A stretch of 64,000 nt of DNA. It comes from Streptomyces diastatochromogenes (lineage in GTDB: Bacteria > Actinomycetota > Actinomycetes > Streptomycetales > Streptomycetaceae). Shown here in pieces: positions 15,842 through 24,540 of the stretch. The notes beneath the pieces were generated by a model. It worked only from the letters and a program-made list of their open reading frames with translations. It was not told where the DNA came from and did no database searches. The stretch spans positions 1 through 64,000 of the forward strand of contig NZ_MCGQ01000042.1 in assembly GCF_002242805.1 (NCBI RefSeq). The letters run 5' to 3'. Position 1 is the stretch's first letter; each line of letters opens with the position of its first letter. A program made the position numbers and the translations under genes.

Positions 15842-16753
15842 ATGCGTGTGATCAGCTCTCCCCAAGTCGCCGAGCAGGCCGTACTGGCCTCCCTGCGCGA
15901 CGCTTTCGGGGACCTTTCCCGTAGTGAGACGCCGGTGCCCGGCCAGTTCGTGATCGAGCTGCCCGGTGGCGGTGACGTCATCCACTACCCGGCCGTACTG
16001 CCCCATGCCGGCGTGTACGCGGTCAAGGTCTCCCCCTACCTGCCGGACCCGGCAGGTCCCGCAGTGGTCACGGCCTGGACGATGCTCGTGAGCCTGTCCA
16101 CCGGGCAGCCGGTCGCGCTGCTGGACGCCTCGGGCCTGACCGTCGAGCGCACCGCGGCGACCACGGTGCTGGCCGCCGACCTGCTGCTGCCGCCCGACGC
16201 GGCGACCGCGGCCGTCATCGGCTACGGGCGCATCGGCCGCGCGCACGCCCGCTACCTGAGCCATCTGCGCCCCGGCATGACCGTCCGCGCGTTCTCGCCG
16301 GGCGGGATCGACGAGGTGGACGACGGCGTCCGGGCCGTCGCGAGCATCCACGACGCGGTGACGGGTGCGGATCTGGTGATGCTGTGCACCTCCGCCGCCG
16401 ACGACGTGCTCGACCCCCGCACCCTGCCCCCAGGCACCGTCGTCACCTCGATCTCGACCAACGCCCCCGGAGCCCGCGAGATCCCGCCCGCGGCCGTGCC
16501 GGGCCTCGATGTGTACGTGGACGCGCGCACGAGCCTGCAGGTCGCCTCCGAGCTGGCCCAGGCCGCGACAGCCGGCTGGGACCCCGCGACCGTACGTGGC
16601 GACCTGGCCGGCCTCGTCGCCGGCCACGCACCGCGCCCCAGCGGCGAACGCCCGGTGTATTTCCGCTCCGTGGGACTGGGCATCGAGGACGCGGCGGTCG
16701 CCTGGGCGGCTTGCCGGAACGACGACGACACGACGAAGGGACTGCCCCAGTGA
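15842..16753 (+). CDS. Ornithine cyclodeaminase/mu-crystallin-family protein
   Basis: 303 residues. NAD(P)-binding Rossmann motif AAVIGYGRIGRAHARYL lies near residues 120-137, preceded by the family's KVSPYLPDPAGPAVVTAWTML substrate-side segment in parts. Family members are amino-acid cyclodeaminases, alanine dehydrogenases or ketimine reductases; the particular reaction is unknown. ATG at 15842 is leaderless by the promoter positions. It overlaps the next gene by four bases (GTGA), so the two are translationally coupled and probably act on the same amino-acid-derived compound. Confidence 0.85.
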   Translation: MRVISSPQVAEQAVLASLRDAFGDLSRSETPVPGQFVIELPGGGDVIHYPAVLPHAGVYAVKVSPYLPDPAGPAVVTAWTMLVSLSTGQPVALLDASGLTVERTAATTVLAADLLLPPDAATAAVIGYGRIGRAHARYLSHLRPGMTVRAFSPGGIDEVDDGVRAVASIHDAVTGADLVMLCTSAADDVLDPRTLPPGTVVTSISTNAPGAREIPPAAVPGLDVYVDARTSLQVASELAQAATAGWDPATVRGDLAGLVAGHAPRPSGERPVYFRSVGLGIEDAAVAWAACRNDDDTTKGLPQ

Positions 16754-17877
16754 AGATCCGCGAGTTCGAGGTCGAGCAGTGGATGAACGAGTACGAGGAG
16801 ACCTGCCGCTACAACCTCGCCGAGACATGCGTCCGCTCACTGACCACCGGTGAACTGCTGGAACTGTCCGGTCGGCGCGAGCAGGTGTTCGCCGAGCTGG
16901 ACGCCACCCCGCTCACCTACGGACCGATCCCCGGCAGCTCCCGCCTGCGCCGCCTGGTCGCGGACCTGTACGCGACCCAGCGCCCGGACAACGTCCTGAT
17001 CACCCACGGGGCGATCGGCGCGAACGCCCTCGTGCACGCCACTCTCGTCGACCCGGGCGACCACATCGTGGCGATCGTCCCGACCTACCAGCAGCACTAC
17101 TCCATCCCCGACAGCTACGGCGCGCGCGTCGACCGCCTGCCGCTGCGCGAAGAGCACGGGTGGTTGCCCGACCTGGACGAACTCGACCGTCTGGTCACGG
17201 CGGACACCAAGCTCATAGCCGTCAACAATCCCAACAACCCCACCGGCGCCCTCATCGACGAAGCAGGCCTGGCCCGCATCGCGCACATCGCCGACCGGGT
17301 CGGGGCGTGGGTGCTGTGCGACGAGGTCTACCGAGGCATCGACCAGGACGGCGACGGATTCACCGCCTCCATCGCCGACCTGTACGAACGCGGCATCTCC
17401 ACCGGCAGCATGTCCAAGCCCTTCTCCCTGGCCGGACTGCGCCTGGGCTGGATCGTCGGCCCGACCGAACTCCTGAAGGACGTCGCCACCCACCGGGACT
17501 ACACCACCATCAGCGTCGGACGCGTCGACGACCTGCTCGCCTGCGTCGCCCTGGAGAACAAGGACGCGATCCTGGCCCGCTCCCACCGGATCACCCGCAC
17601 CAACCTGGCCATCCTGGACGAGTGGGTCGCCGGCCGCGACGACGTCACCTACGTCAGGCCGGCCTCGGGAACCACCGCACTCCTGCGCTACCAAGCCCCC
17701 ATCGGCTCCTACGAGTTCTGCACCCGCCTGCTGCAGGAGACCGGCGTCATGTTCACCCCCGGCGCGGCCTTCGACATCGAGCGCACCGTGCGCATCGGCT
17801 TCGCCGACGACACCCAGACCCTGCGCACCGGACTGCGCCTGGTCGGCCGGTTCCTCGACCGACTCACCCAGGCATGA
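16750..17877 (+). CDS. Class I/II PLP aminotransferase
   Basis: 375 residues, fold-type I. NNPNNPTGALID near residues 158-169, CDEVYRG with the Asp that pairs with PLP nitrogen near 195, and STGSMSKPFSLAGLRLGW containing the Schiff-base lysine near 222. N-terminal REFEVEQWMNEYEETCRYNLAE resembles the group containing capreomycidine-synthase-like enzymes, but this is only a general likeness. GTG start at 16750 overlaps the cyclodeaminase-like gene by four bases. Convergent with the metallo-hydrolase with a 7-bp gap. Confidence 0.87.
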   Translation: MKIREFEVEQWMNEYEETCRYNLAETCVRSLTTGELLELSGRREQVFAELDATPLTYGPIPGSSRLRRLVADLYATQRPDNVLITHGAIGANALVHATLVDPGDHIVAIVPTYQQHYSIPDSYGARVDRLPLREEHGWLPDLDELDRLVTADTKLIAVNNPNNPTGALIDEAGLARIAHIADRVGAWVLCDEVYRGIDQDGDGFTASIADLYERGISTGSMSKPFSLAGLRLGWIVGPTELLKDVATHRDYTTISVGRVDDLLACVALENKDAILARSHRITRTNLAILDEWVAGRDDVTYVRPASGTTALLRYQAPIGSYEFCTRLLQETGVMFTPGAAFDIERTVRIGFADDTQTLRTGLRLVGRFLDRLTQA

Positions 17878-17884
17878 CCCCCTC

Positions 17885-18862
17885 TCACCCGGGTGCGGCC
17901 GCCGGCCAGGCACGCGGGTACGGCACGCGCAGCGACTCGGTCGCCACAGGGGTGTGGTCGGTGGAGGCGAACAGGCGGCCGTCGCGCAGGATGACCGCGC
18001 CGCTGCCGCGCATGGTCGTGACCAACTCGGTGGCGAGCGCCTCGGGGGTCACGTCCAAGAGGCGTGCGGCGTCGGTCAGCCAGGCCCGGGCCTGGAGGTA
18101 CGCCTCGACCTCGTCGGCCGGGATGCCGTCGCGGATCATCAGGGCGAACGCGAAGATCCGGCGGGCCCCGTACCAGACGGCTCCCTCAGGGTCGTCGGCC
18201 AGCCGTTGCGCACGACGCCGGGCGGCGGCGAAAGCCGCGCCGGGGTCGGCGGGGACCGCGCCGTGCGAAGGGAGGATCACGCGCGGGGAGAGGTCGGCCA
18301 TCCGAGTGAGGGAGTCCAGCGCCGTGGTGGTCGCTTCGGGGCCGTCGAGGGCGAGGTTCACCCAGCCGACGTCGTAGTCCGACAGGGCGTCCCCGACCAC
18401 GAGCAGCCGCTCCTCCGGCTGCCACAGCGCCACGTGCCCCGGGGTGTGCCCCGGCGTGCGGACGACCTCCCAGTCGGTGTCGCCGAGGCGGAGGACCTGG
18501 CCGTCGTCGAGGGAGACGTCGACCGTGTACGGGGCGACCGGCTGGTCCAGGTACTCCGCCGAGCAACAGCCCGGGTCCCGGCGGGAGATCGCCTCCGCCT
18601 CCGGCGCCCCGGCCGCGACAGCGGCACCTCGCGCCTGGAGGAGGGCGTTGCCACCGACGTGATCGGAGTGCCAGTGCGTGTTCACGACCAGACCGATCGC
18701 ACCGGCGTGCTCGCGGGCCCAGGCGGCGGTCTCCTCGGCATGGCCGACGAAGCCGCTGTCGACGAGGGCTGGTTGCCGCCCGTGCAGCAGGAGCGTGTTG
18801 GCGTCGGGGAACGGCCGCTGCCACCAAGTGGCCCAGGACGGCAGCGACGGCAACGGGCTCAC
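17885..18862 (-). CDS. Metallo-beta-lactamase-fold hydrolase
   Basis: 325 residues. The zinc motif HWHSDHVGG is near residues 63-71, followed by HTPGH and an SHG near the end of the fold, plus the Asp in VVGDALSDYD. A C-terminal helical extension of about 80 residues (IRDGIPADEVEAYLQARAWLT) is like that of lactonase/glyoxalase-II-like MBL proteins. GTG at 18862 overlaps the upstream thioesterase stop by four bases (GTGA), indicating an operon and coupling. Substrate unknown. Confidence 0.88.
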   Translation of the reverse strand: MSPLPSLPSWATWWQRPFPDANTLLLHGRQPALVDSGFVGHAEETAAWAREHAGAIGLVVNTHWHSDHVGGNALLQARGAAVAAGAPEAEAISRRDPGCCSAEYLDQPVAPYTVDVSLDDGQVLRLGDTDWEVVRTPGHTPGHVALWQPEERLLVVGDALSDYDVGWVNLALDGPEATTTALDSLTRMADLSPRVILPSHGAVPADPGAAFAAARRRAQRLADDPEGAVWYGARRIFAFALMIRDGIPADEVEAYLQARAWLTDAARLLDVTPEALATELVTTMRGSGAVILRDGRLFASTDHTPVATESLRVPYPRAWPAAAPG

Positions 18863-19317
18863 CGCTCGGCCCTGTTGACGCGGATCAGGGTCTGCTGCCC
18901 GTTGGCGACGAGCTTCCGTTCGCCGTCGTCCTGGACGCCGTACACCTCCAACTGGCAAACGGTCAGCGTGCGTCCGGCCTTCAGGACAGTCCCGATCGCC
19001 TCGATGTGCTCGCCGGTGGCGGGCGCGAGGAGGTTGATCTTGTACTCGACGGTGAGCACCTCGGAGTCCTCGGGGAGCAACGTGAGCGCCGCGTAGCCAC
19101 CGGCGCTGTCCGCGATGGCGCTGGTGGCCCCTGCGTGGACAAAGCCGTGCTGCTGGGTCACCTCGGGACGGGCCGGGAGGACGATGTGCACGCGGCCGGG
19201 TCCGATGTGGCCGATCCGTGCGCCGAGGTGGCCCATGAGGCCCTGACGATCGAAGCTGTCCTGGATGCGCTGCTGCACCTCCGGGCTCGCCTGTTCCTGC
19301 CGCGTCCGGTCTTCCAC
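18859..19317 (-). CDS. PaaI-like hotdog-fold thioesterase
   Basis: 152 residues. QQHGFVHAGATSAIADSAGGYAAL is the hot-dog active-site region (HGG/HAG with nearby Asp) and TVEYKINLLAPATGEHIEAIG the following strands; both are typical of acyl-CoA thioesterases of the PaaI group. GTG at 19317 after GAGGAG; the longer frame upstream to 19488 lacks family sequence. Co-transcribed with the MBL hydrolase. Confidence 0.87.
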   Translation of the reverse strand: MEDRTRQEQASPEVQQRIQDSFDRQGLMGHLGARIGHIGPGRVHIVLPARPEVTQQHGFVHAGATSAIADSAGGYAALTLLPEDSEVLTVEYKINLLAPATGEHIEAIGTVLKAGRTLTVCQLEVYGVQDDGERKLVANGQQTLIRVNRAER

Positions 19318-19518
19318 GTGCTGCTCTCCTCTCGCTCTGAGAGGGAAGAGTAGGCCGGACATGCCCGAAGGTGTTTGCGGCTTTACCTCATGATCGCGCC
19401 ATGTTGAGGAGAAACTCATCGACCGATGCCCAGTAGCGGAAGATTCTTGCTGAGCCGTGCTCATGTCGACGTGGGCTTGCGGGCGCACTCTGCGGCACGA
19501 CGGAACGCCCGGACGGGC

Positions 19519-20433
19519 CTACTCCGGTGGCGTGGGCGTGTCGTGCGTGCGGTACATCGCCTGTACGTCCAGCTCCAGTTGGATCGTCGGGCCCACCACC
19601 GCGATCCCGCGGGCCAGCATCGAGCGCCAGTTCAGGGTGTAGTCCTCGCGGTGCAGCTCCGCCTTGGCCAGGGCCGCGCAGCGGAGTTCCTCGCCGTAAC
19701 CGCCGTTCACCGTGCCGAGGTAGGTCGTGTCCAGGGACACCGAGCGGCTCACGCCGTGCATGGTCAGGGAACCCTGCAGTGTCCACTTGCTGCCGCCCCG
19801 GTAGGCGAAGCGGGTGCTCGCGAAGTCGATGTACGGGAACCGTTCGACATGGAGGAAGTCGGCCGAGCGCAGGTGGTTGTCGCGGGTGTTGTTGCCCGTG
19901 GTGATGCTGGACGCGTCGATGCGGACGTGGACCCGGGACTGGGTCATGTCCTGGGCGATCTGGATGCCGCCGTCGAAGCGCTCGAAGCGGCCGTGGACGT
20001 GGGCCATGCCGACGTGCTTGGCGATGAAGCGGATGGCCGTGTGCGGCGGGTCGAAGAGCCAGGTGCCGGGCGCCGGCAGCTCCAGGGCCTGCGCGGGCTG
20101 CAGCCAGACGCGCTCGGTGGGCGCTGCCGTACCCGCCACGATCCCGACCGTCTCACGGTGCGGCTGCAGCCCCTCCGTGACGATCAGCAGACTGTACTGG
20201 CCGGGCGGCAGCGCCGCGAGGAAGAAGCCGTACGGGTCGGTGGTACCGCGGGCCACGACGCGGTGCGTGTCCAGCGCGGTGACCGTGACGTCCGCGGCCG
20301 CCATGGGCGAACCCATCGGGTCGACGACCTCGCGGCCCACAGCGCCCGCGCCGGGCGGGAGGGGGAGCGAAAGGCCCGCCGCCTCGGCCGAGGCGCCCTT
20401 GGGCCGCCGGCGCCGGAGCAGTGCGAGGGCCAT
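19519..20433 (-). CDS. YceI-like protein with N-terminal carboxypeptidase-regulatory-like domain
   Basis: 304 residues in two parts. Residues about 30-120 form a beta-sandwich of the carboxypeptidase-regulatory/collagen-binding type (ADVTVTALDTHRVVARGTTDPYGFF, LPPGQYSLLIV). Residues about 125-300 match the YceI lipocalin-like fold (GTWLFDPPHTAIRFIAKH, HVHGRFERFDGGIQ, TMHGVSRSVSLDT). No clear signal peptide; the N-terminus is basic. ATG at 20433 after AAGG; a GTG at 20442 is too close to the same site. A dyad identical in its arms to that upstream of the aromatic operon lies 126 bp before the start, so it is likely in that regulon. Confidence 0.82.
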   Translation of the reverse strand: MALALLRRRRPKGASAEAAGLSLPLPPGAGAVGREVVDPMGSPMAAADVTVTALDTHRVVARGTTDPYGFFLAALPPGQYSLLIVTEGLQPHRETVGIVAGTAAPTERVWLQPAQALELPAPGTWLFDPPHTAIRFIAKHVGMAHVHGRFERFDGGIQIAQDMTQSRVHVRIDASSITTGNNTRDNHLRSADFLHVERFPYIDFASTRFAYRGGSKWTLQGSLTMHGVSRSVSLDTTYLGTVNGGYGEELRCAALAKAELHREDYTLNWRSMLARGIAVVGPTIQLELDVQAMYRTHDTPTPPE

Positions 20434-20558
20434 GATGTTCACCTTTCTTCACGGTTGACGCGACCGCGTGAACAGCGGTCGAGGGCATGCCGAAACGGCC
20501 GCGCCTGCATACGGTCGTACCCCTGATTCGATCTTGTGGCAGGCCGTGCGGGCACGGG

Positions 20559-20575
20559 TGTCTCAATACGAGACA
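20559..20575. promoter_or_regulatory. TGTCTC-N5-GAGACA operator upstream of the YceI-like gene
   Basis: TGTCTC AATAC GAGACA. Arms and flanks (GGG before, AG after) match the site at 24447-24463. Likely binding site of the Fis-type activator encoded at 24541. Confidence 0.7.
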
Positions 20576-20588
20576 GTCGCTCCCGGTG

Positions 20589-21668
20589 TCAGGACGAGAC
20601 GCTTGGCTCCCGCCCCGCGTACGCCGCTCGGAGCACCCCGAGGACGGCCTCTGCCGTGACCGGGCGTGGATTGGCGTACGGCCGGCCCGTCACCTGCTCG
20701 GCCGCGACCGTCAAGTCGCCTTCCTTCAGGCCGAGTTCGGCGAGCGAACGCGGTGCGCCCAGGTGAACCGACAGGTCCCGCAGGGCGCGCGGGGCGTCCC
20801 GTGTGTCCAGTGCCCGGTGCAGGGCGGCCATCGCCTGCGGCACCGCGGGCGCGTTGTAGGCGAGGGCGTACGGCAGCATCACCGTGTGCGTCTCCGCGTG
20901 CGGGAGTCCGAACGTTCCGCCGAGGACATGGCACAGCTTGTGGTGCAGTCCCATGGTGGTCGCGCCGAGGCACGCTCCGCACAACCATGCCCCGTACAGG
21001 GCCCGGCCGCGTGCGTCGAGGTCGGCGGGCTCGGCGGCCAGCCGCGGCAGCGCCCCCGCCATCGCGCGGATGCCCTCCTCCGCCATGAGCGAGACGAGCG
21101 GCGAGGTGTCCGGGGCGTACAGTGCCTCGACTGCGTGCGCCAGTGCGTTGATGCCGCTGGTCACGGAGAGCGGCACCGGGAGGGAGAGGGTGAGTTCGGG
21201 GTCGTAGACGACGCTGCGGGGCTGGACCACCGGGTCGCGTCCGGTGCGCTTGACCCCGCCTTCCGTCAGGCCCCAGACCGGGGTCATCTCCGAACCCGCG
21301 TACGTGGACGGCACGGCGATCAGCGGCAGGCCGGTGCGCAGCGCGATCGCCTTGCCGAGGCCGATCGCCGAGCCGCCGCCGACCGCGACGCACCCGTCGG
21401 CCCCGGCCTCCCGCGCCACCGCGACGGCCCGGTCGGCGACCTCGACGGGAACATGCATCCGGGCCTCGGCGTGCAGTCCCGCGCAGGCGTCGCCCAGGGC
21501 CTCCGCCACCGCCCGGGCGACGCTCTCGCCCCGCCTCCCGCAGACCACCAACAGCCGTCGCAGACCGAGGCGTCGGGCCTCGTCAGGGACCGCGGTCACG
21601 GACGCGCCGGGCCGGAAGACGACCCGCACGGGCCGTGTCTCGTGCACGAAGTCGGCCGAGAACGTCAT
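20589..21668 (-). CDS. Maleylacetate reductase
   Basis: Iron-containing alcohol dehydrogenase family, 359 residues, the usual length of maleylacetate reductases, which reduce maleylacetate to 3-oxoadipate in hydroxyquinol/resorcinol and chloroaromatic degradation. Landmarks: VGGGSAIGLGKAIAL, PSTYAGSEMTPVWG, VTSGINALAHAVEALYA, TMGLHHKLCHVLGGTFGLPHAETH with the metal-coordinating histidines. ATG at 21668 overlaps the dioxygenase stop (ATGA), so it is the last gene of a three-gene operon. The assignment is supported by the two partner genes. Confidence 0.92.
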   Translation of the reverse strand: MTFSADFVHETRPVRVVFRPGASVTAVPDEARRLGLRRLLVVCGRRGESVARAVAEALGDACAGLHAEARMHVPVEVADRAVAVAREAGADGCVAVGGGSAIGLGKAIALRTGLPLIAVPSTYAGSEMTPVWGLTEGGVKRTGRDPVVQPRSVVYDPELTLSLPVPLSVTSGINALAHAVEALYAPDTSPLVSLMAEEGIRAMAGALPRLAAEPADLDARGRALYGAWLCGACLGATTMGLHHKLCHVLGGTFGLPHAETHTVMLPYALAYNAPAVPQAMAALHRALDTRDAPRALRDLSVHLGAPRSLAELGLKEGDLTVAAEQVTGRPYANPRPVTAEAVLGVLRAAYAGREPSVSS

Positions 21669-22558
21669 GACGCGCGCTCCAGAACGAGGTCGAAGCGCGC
21701 CTGCCGGAAGGGGTTCGGGACGCCGAACTCCCGGGCCAGAGCCGGATCGTCGATCTCCGCGAACTCCTGCACCAGGCTCTGCTTCACCGCGAACACGGCG
21801 TCGGAGTCCAGATAGTCGCTGCCGGCCACGAAGATGTGCGTGGTGACGGGGGTGTGGCCGTCGGCCGCGGCGATGAAGTGGATGTGCGCGGGCCGGTAGG
21901 GGTGCCGGCCGGTGGCGCGCAGCAGTGCGCCGACCGGGCCGTCCGTGGGGATCGGGTACGGGGCCGGTACACAGGTGCGGAACCAGAAGCGGCCCTCGGC
22001 ATCGGCGGTGAACAGTCCGCGGCCGTTGCCCGCGGGCTGAACATCCGGCTGCTGCACGTCGTAGTAGCCCTCGGGGTCCGCCTGCCAGACGTCCAGGACC
22101 GCGCCGGCCAGCGGGGTACCGTCCTGCGACAGCACCCGGCCGCTGACCACGCACGGCCGGCCGCCGCCCACCAGGTCGATGTCGTCACCGAGCTGACGAG
22201 CGGGCGACTCGGTCAGGTGGAAAGGGCCGAGGACGGTCGACTCGGTGGCGCCGGGGACGCGGTCGCCGTTGATGGTCTCGACGAGCATGGAGAGGCCGAG
22301 GACGTCCGACAGCAGGATGAACTCCTGCCGGGTGTCCGTGCAGGTCTGCCCGGTCGCCGTCAGGAAGCCGACGGCCTTCTCCCACTCCTCCTGGGTCAGC
22401 CGGGTCTCGCGCACGAAGTCGTGCAGATGGCGGATCAGTCCGCCGAGCAGTTCGCGCAGCCGGGGATGGGCCGTCGCGCTCAGACTGGCGACCGCCTCCT
22501 CGGTGACAGCCTCGCCCGCGCCGGTGGTCTCCGTGACATCGGTGGCATCGGTGGTCAT
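21665..22558 (-). CDS. Intradiol ring-cleavage dioxygenase, hydroxyquinol 1,2-dioxygenase type
   Basis: 297 residues. Non-haem Fe(III) ligands Tyr166, Tyr201, His225 and His227 are in place (GYYDVQ, APYPIPTDGP, RPAHIHF). The N-terminal helical dimerisation domain of catechol-type intradiol enzymes occupies residues 20-105. It should cleave hydroxyquinol (or a substituted catechol) ortho to give maleylacetate, the substrate of the next enzyme. ATG at 22558 after GAGGAG. Catechol or chlorocatechol as substrate cannot be ruled out, but the reductase and hydroxylase partners favour the resorcinol/hydroxyquinol route. Confidence 0.9.
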   Translation of the reverse strand: MTTDATDVTETTGAGEAVTEEAVASLSATAHPRLRELLGGLIRHLHDFVRETRLTQEEWEKAVGFLTATGQTCTDTRQEFILLSDVLGLSMLVETINGDRVPGATESTVLGPFHLTESPARQLGDDIDLVGGGRPCVVSGRVLSQDGTPLAGAVLDVWQADPEGYYDVQQPDVQPAGNGRGLFTADAEGRFWFRTCVPAPYPIPTDGPVGALLRATGRHPYRPAHIHFIAAADGHTPVTTHIFVAGSDYLDSDAVFAVKQSLVQEFAEIDDPALAREFGVPNPFRQARFDLVLERAS

Positions 22559-22630
22559 GCTCGCTCCTCGTCGTCCATGGCGTCCCGCGTCCCGCTGACC
22601 ACAGTGTTCCGCTTCCTCGTGTTCCCGCAC

Positions 22631-24379
22631 TCAGGCGTGCCCGAGGATCCGCCGCAGCGCGTCCGTCAGCAGTTCCCCGGCTTCCCCTGCGTCCGGGGCC
22701 GCCGACGCGTGCCGGAAGGCGACGAAGCCGTCGGGCCGTACCAGCAGGGCACCCGCGTCGGACACCTCGCTCAGCCGCGCCCAGTCGCCGTACGGGTCCT
22801 CGTACTCCTGCCCGGAGCCGATGACCACGGTGGCGATGTCGATCTCCTGTGCCTCGGCCGCGCGCACCCAGGCGTCGCCGCCGATGCCGGTCAGCAGGGT
22901 GAAACGGCCCTGGCCGACGGTGTCGAGCGTGGAGAGTGTGCGGGTGCCGGAGGTGATCCAGGCGTGCGGCAGCTTCGCGCCGGGGCGGGAGGAGGGCTGG
23001 TGGTACAGCTCCGGGTCGCGGGGGAAACCGGGGTCGGGGGTGCCGTCGGGCACGATCGCGTCCGAGTCGTACCGCTGGTTGAGATCGACGCCGTGCGCGT
23101 TGAACTCGTACACCTTGAAGGCGATCGCCTCGCGCAGCCGGGCGCGCTGCTTCGCGGCGGCCTCCGTGGCGTCCCTGCGGGCGGCGATGTTGGCCCACAG
23201 TTGCTCAGGGGTCTGCGGGGAGAGCCCGTCGAGCGCCTCGAAGATGGGGGCGGTCTCGCCGATGGACTTGTTGGCGCGGGTGACGATCTGCCGGCCGATC
23301 GGGGCGCGTTCGGCGGTGTAGGTGTCGAGCAGCCGGGGATCGGCGGTCCCGTCGAGCACCATCTTCAGCTTCCAGGCCAGGTTGTACGAGTCCTGGATGG
23401 AGGTGTTGGAACCGAGGCCGTTGGACGGCGGATGGCGGTGCGTGGCGTCGCCGGCGCAGAAGACGCGGCCGTTCGCGTACGTCTCCGCGTACATCTCGTT
23501 GACCGTCCACGCGGAGGACGACTTGATGGTCACGGGGATGTCGTCGTCGCCGACGAGCTTGCGGACGACGGACTCGGCGTACTCGGTGGTCAGATCGGGG
23601 GCGCCCGCGGACACGTCGTACCCCCACACGATCAGCCACTCGTTCCACGGTCGCACGCAGCGCACCAGCCCGGCGCCGATGCCGCCGACCGTCGCGCCCG
23701 GGGCGAGCACCCAGTAGAGGGTGGACGGACGGTGCGCGGTGTACTTGGTCAGGTCCGCGTCGAAGACGATGTTGATGCTGCCCGCGACGCCCATCTGCCC
23801 GCCCATCGCCAGACCCGCGTCCTCGGCGACCTTCGACCGGCCGCCGTCCGCGCCGATGAGGTACTTGGCTCGGATCTCGTATGTGTCCCCGCGCAGCCGG
23901 TCGCGGACGGTGGCCGTGACGCCGTCGGTGTCCTGGGTGTGGGAGAGGTACTCGGTCTGGAAGCGCAGCCGGGTGCCGCGGGCGACGGCGGCGTCGACGA
24001 GGACCGGCTCCATGAGGTGCTGGGGCATGTCGCACATGCGGGTGGGGCTCGCGAGGTCGTGCGCGGCCTGGACGAGCGAGTCGTTGCCCCAGGAGCGCAC
24101 CCGGCCGAGTTCCTCGCCGGCCAGGCTGGTGCAGAAGGTCGTGTCGCCCATCAGGTGCTGCGGGGTGGCCTGGGCGACGACGTCCTGTTCGACGCCGAGG
24201 TCGCGCAGCACCTCCATCGTGCGCTGGTTGGTGATGTGTGCGCGGGGCGTGTCGGCGAGGCTCGCATAGCGGGTCACGACGATGTGGGGCACGCCGTAGG
24301 TGCTCAGGGCGAGCGCGGCCGACGCACCGGCCGGGCCACTGCCTACGATCAGAACGTCGGTCTCGACGACGGTGGACAC
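22631..24379 (-). CDS. FAD-dependent phenol/resorcinol hydroxylase-type monooxygenase
   Basis: Class A flavoprotein monooxygenase of 582 residues, like 2,4-dichlorophenol hydroxylase and resorcinol hydroxylase. FAD-binding VGSGPAGA (glycines 13, 15, 18), the dual-function DGGRSKV motif, the second FAD motif CAGDATHRHPPSNGLGSNTSIQD near 330, and a C-terminal thioredoxin-like domain. GTG at 24379 after AGGAG. First gene of the operon, 72 bp upstream of the dioxygenase; it would make the trihydroxybenzene ring-cleavage substrate from a phenol. The operator dyad at 24447 lies 68 bp upstream. Confidence 0.9.
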   Translation of the reverse strand: MSTVVETDVLIVGSGPAGASAALALSTYGVPHIVVTRYASLADTPRAHITNQRTMEVLRDLGVEQDVVAQATPQHLMGDTTFCTSLAGEELGRVRSWGNDSLVQAAHDLASPTRMCDMPQHLMEPVLVDAAVARGTRLRFQTEYLSHTQDTDGVTATVRDRLRGDTYEIRAKYLIGADGGRSKVAEDAGLAMGGQMGVAGSINIVFDADLTKYTAHRPSTLYWVLAPGATVGGIGAGLVRCVRPWNEWLIVWGYDVSAGAPDLTTEYAESVVRKLVGDDDIPVTIKSSSAWTVNEMYAETYANGRVFCAGDATHRHPPSNGLGSNTSIQDSYNLAWKLKMVLDGTADPRLLDTYTAERAPIGRQIVTRANKSIGETAPIFEALDGLSPQTPEQLWANIAARRDATEAAAKQRARLREAIAFKVYEFNAHGVDLNQRYDSDAIVPDGTPDPGFPRDPELYHQPSSRPGAKLPHAWITSGTRTLSTLDTVGQGRFTLLTGIGGDAWVRAAEAQEIDIATVVIGSGQEYEDPYGDWARLSEVSDAGALLVRPDGFVAFRHASAAPDAGEAGELLTDALRRILGHA

Positions 24380-24446
24380 GGGGCGCTCCTGCGGGAGAAC
24401 GGGCTTCAGGCATTCATGATCATGGAGCGGAGCGCCGGGGTGCGGG

Positions 24447-24463
24447 TGTCTCATTTCGAGACA
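24447..24463. promoter_or_regulatory. TGTCTC-N5-GAGACA operator upstream of the aromatic operon
   Basis: TGTCTC ATTTC GAGACA in the divergent region between the monooxygenase (start 24379) and the activator (start 24541). Same arms as the site at 20559-20575. Confidence 0.75.
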
Positions 24464-24502
24464 GCCGGGCTTCCTCGCCCAAGGGGAGCGGGAGCACACT
24501 TG

Positions 24503-24530
24503 TTGCCCCTTCAACTGAATCCGATACGGT
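24503..24530 (+). promoter_or_regulatory. Promoter of the activator gene
   Basis: TTGCCC at 24503-24508, 16-bp spacer, TACGGT at 24525-24530. Transcription would begin a few bases before the GTG at 24541, giving a near-leaderless message. Confidence 0.5.
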
Positions 24531-24540
24531 GGGAAGCGTC

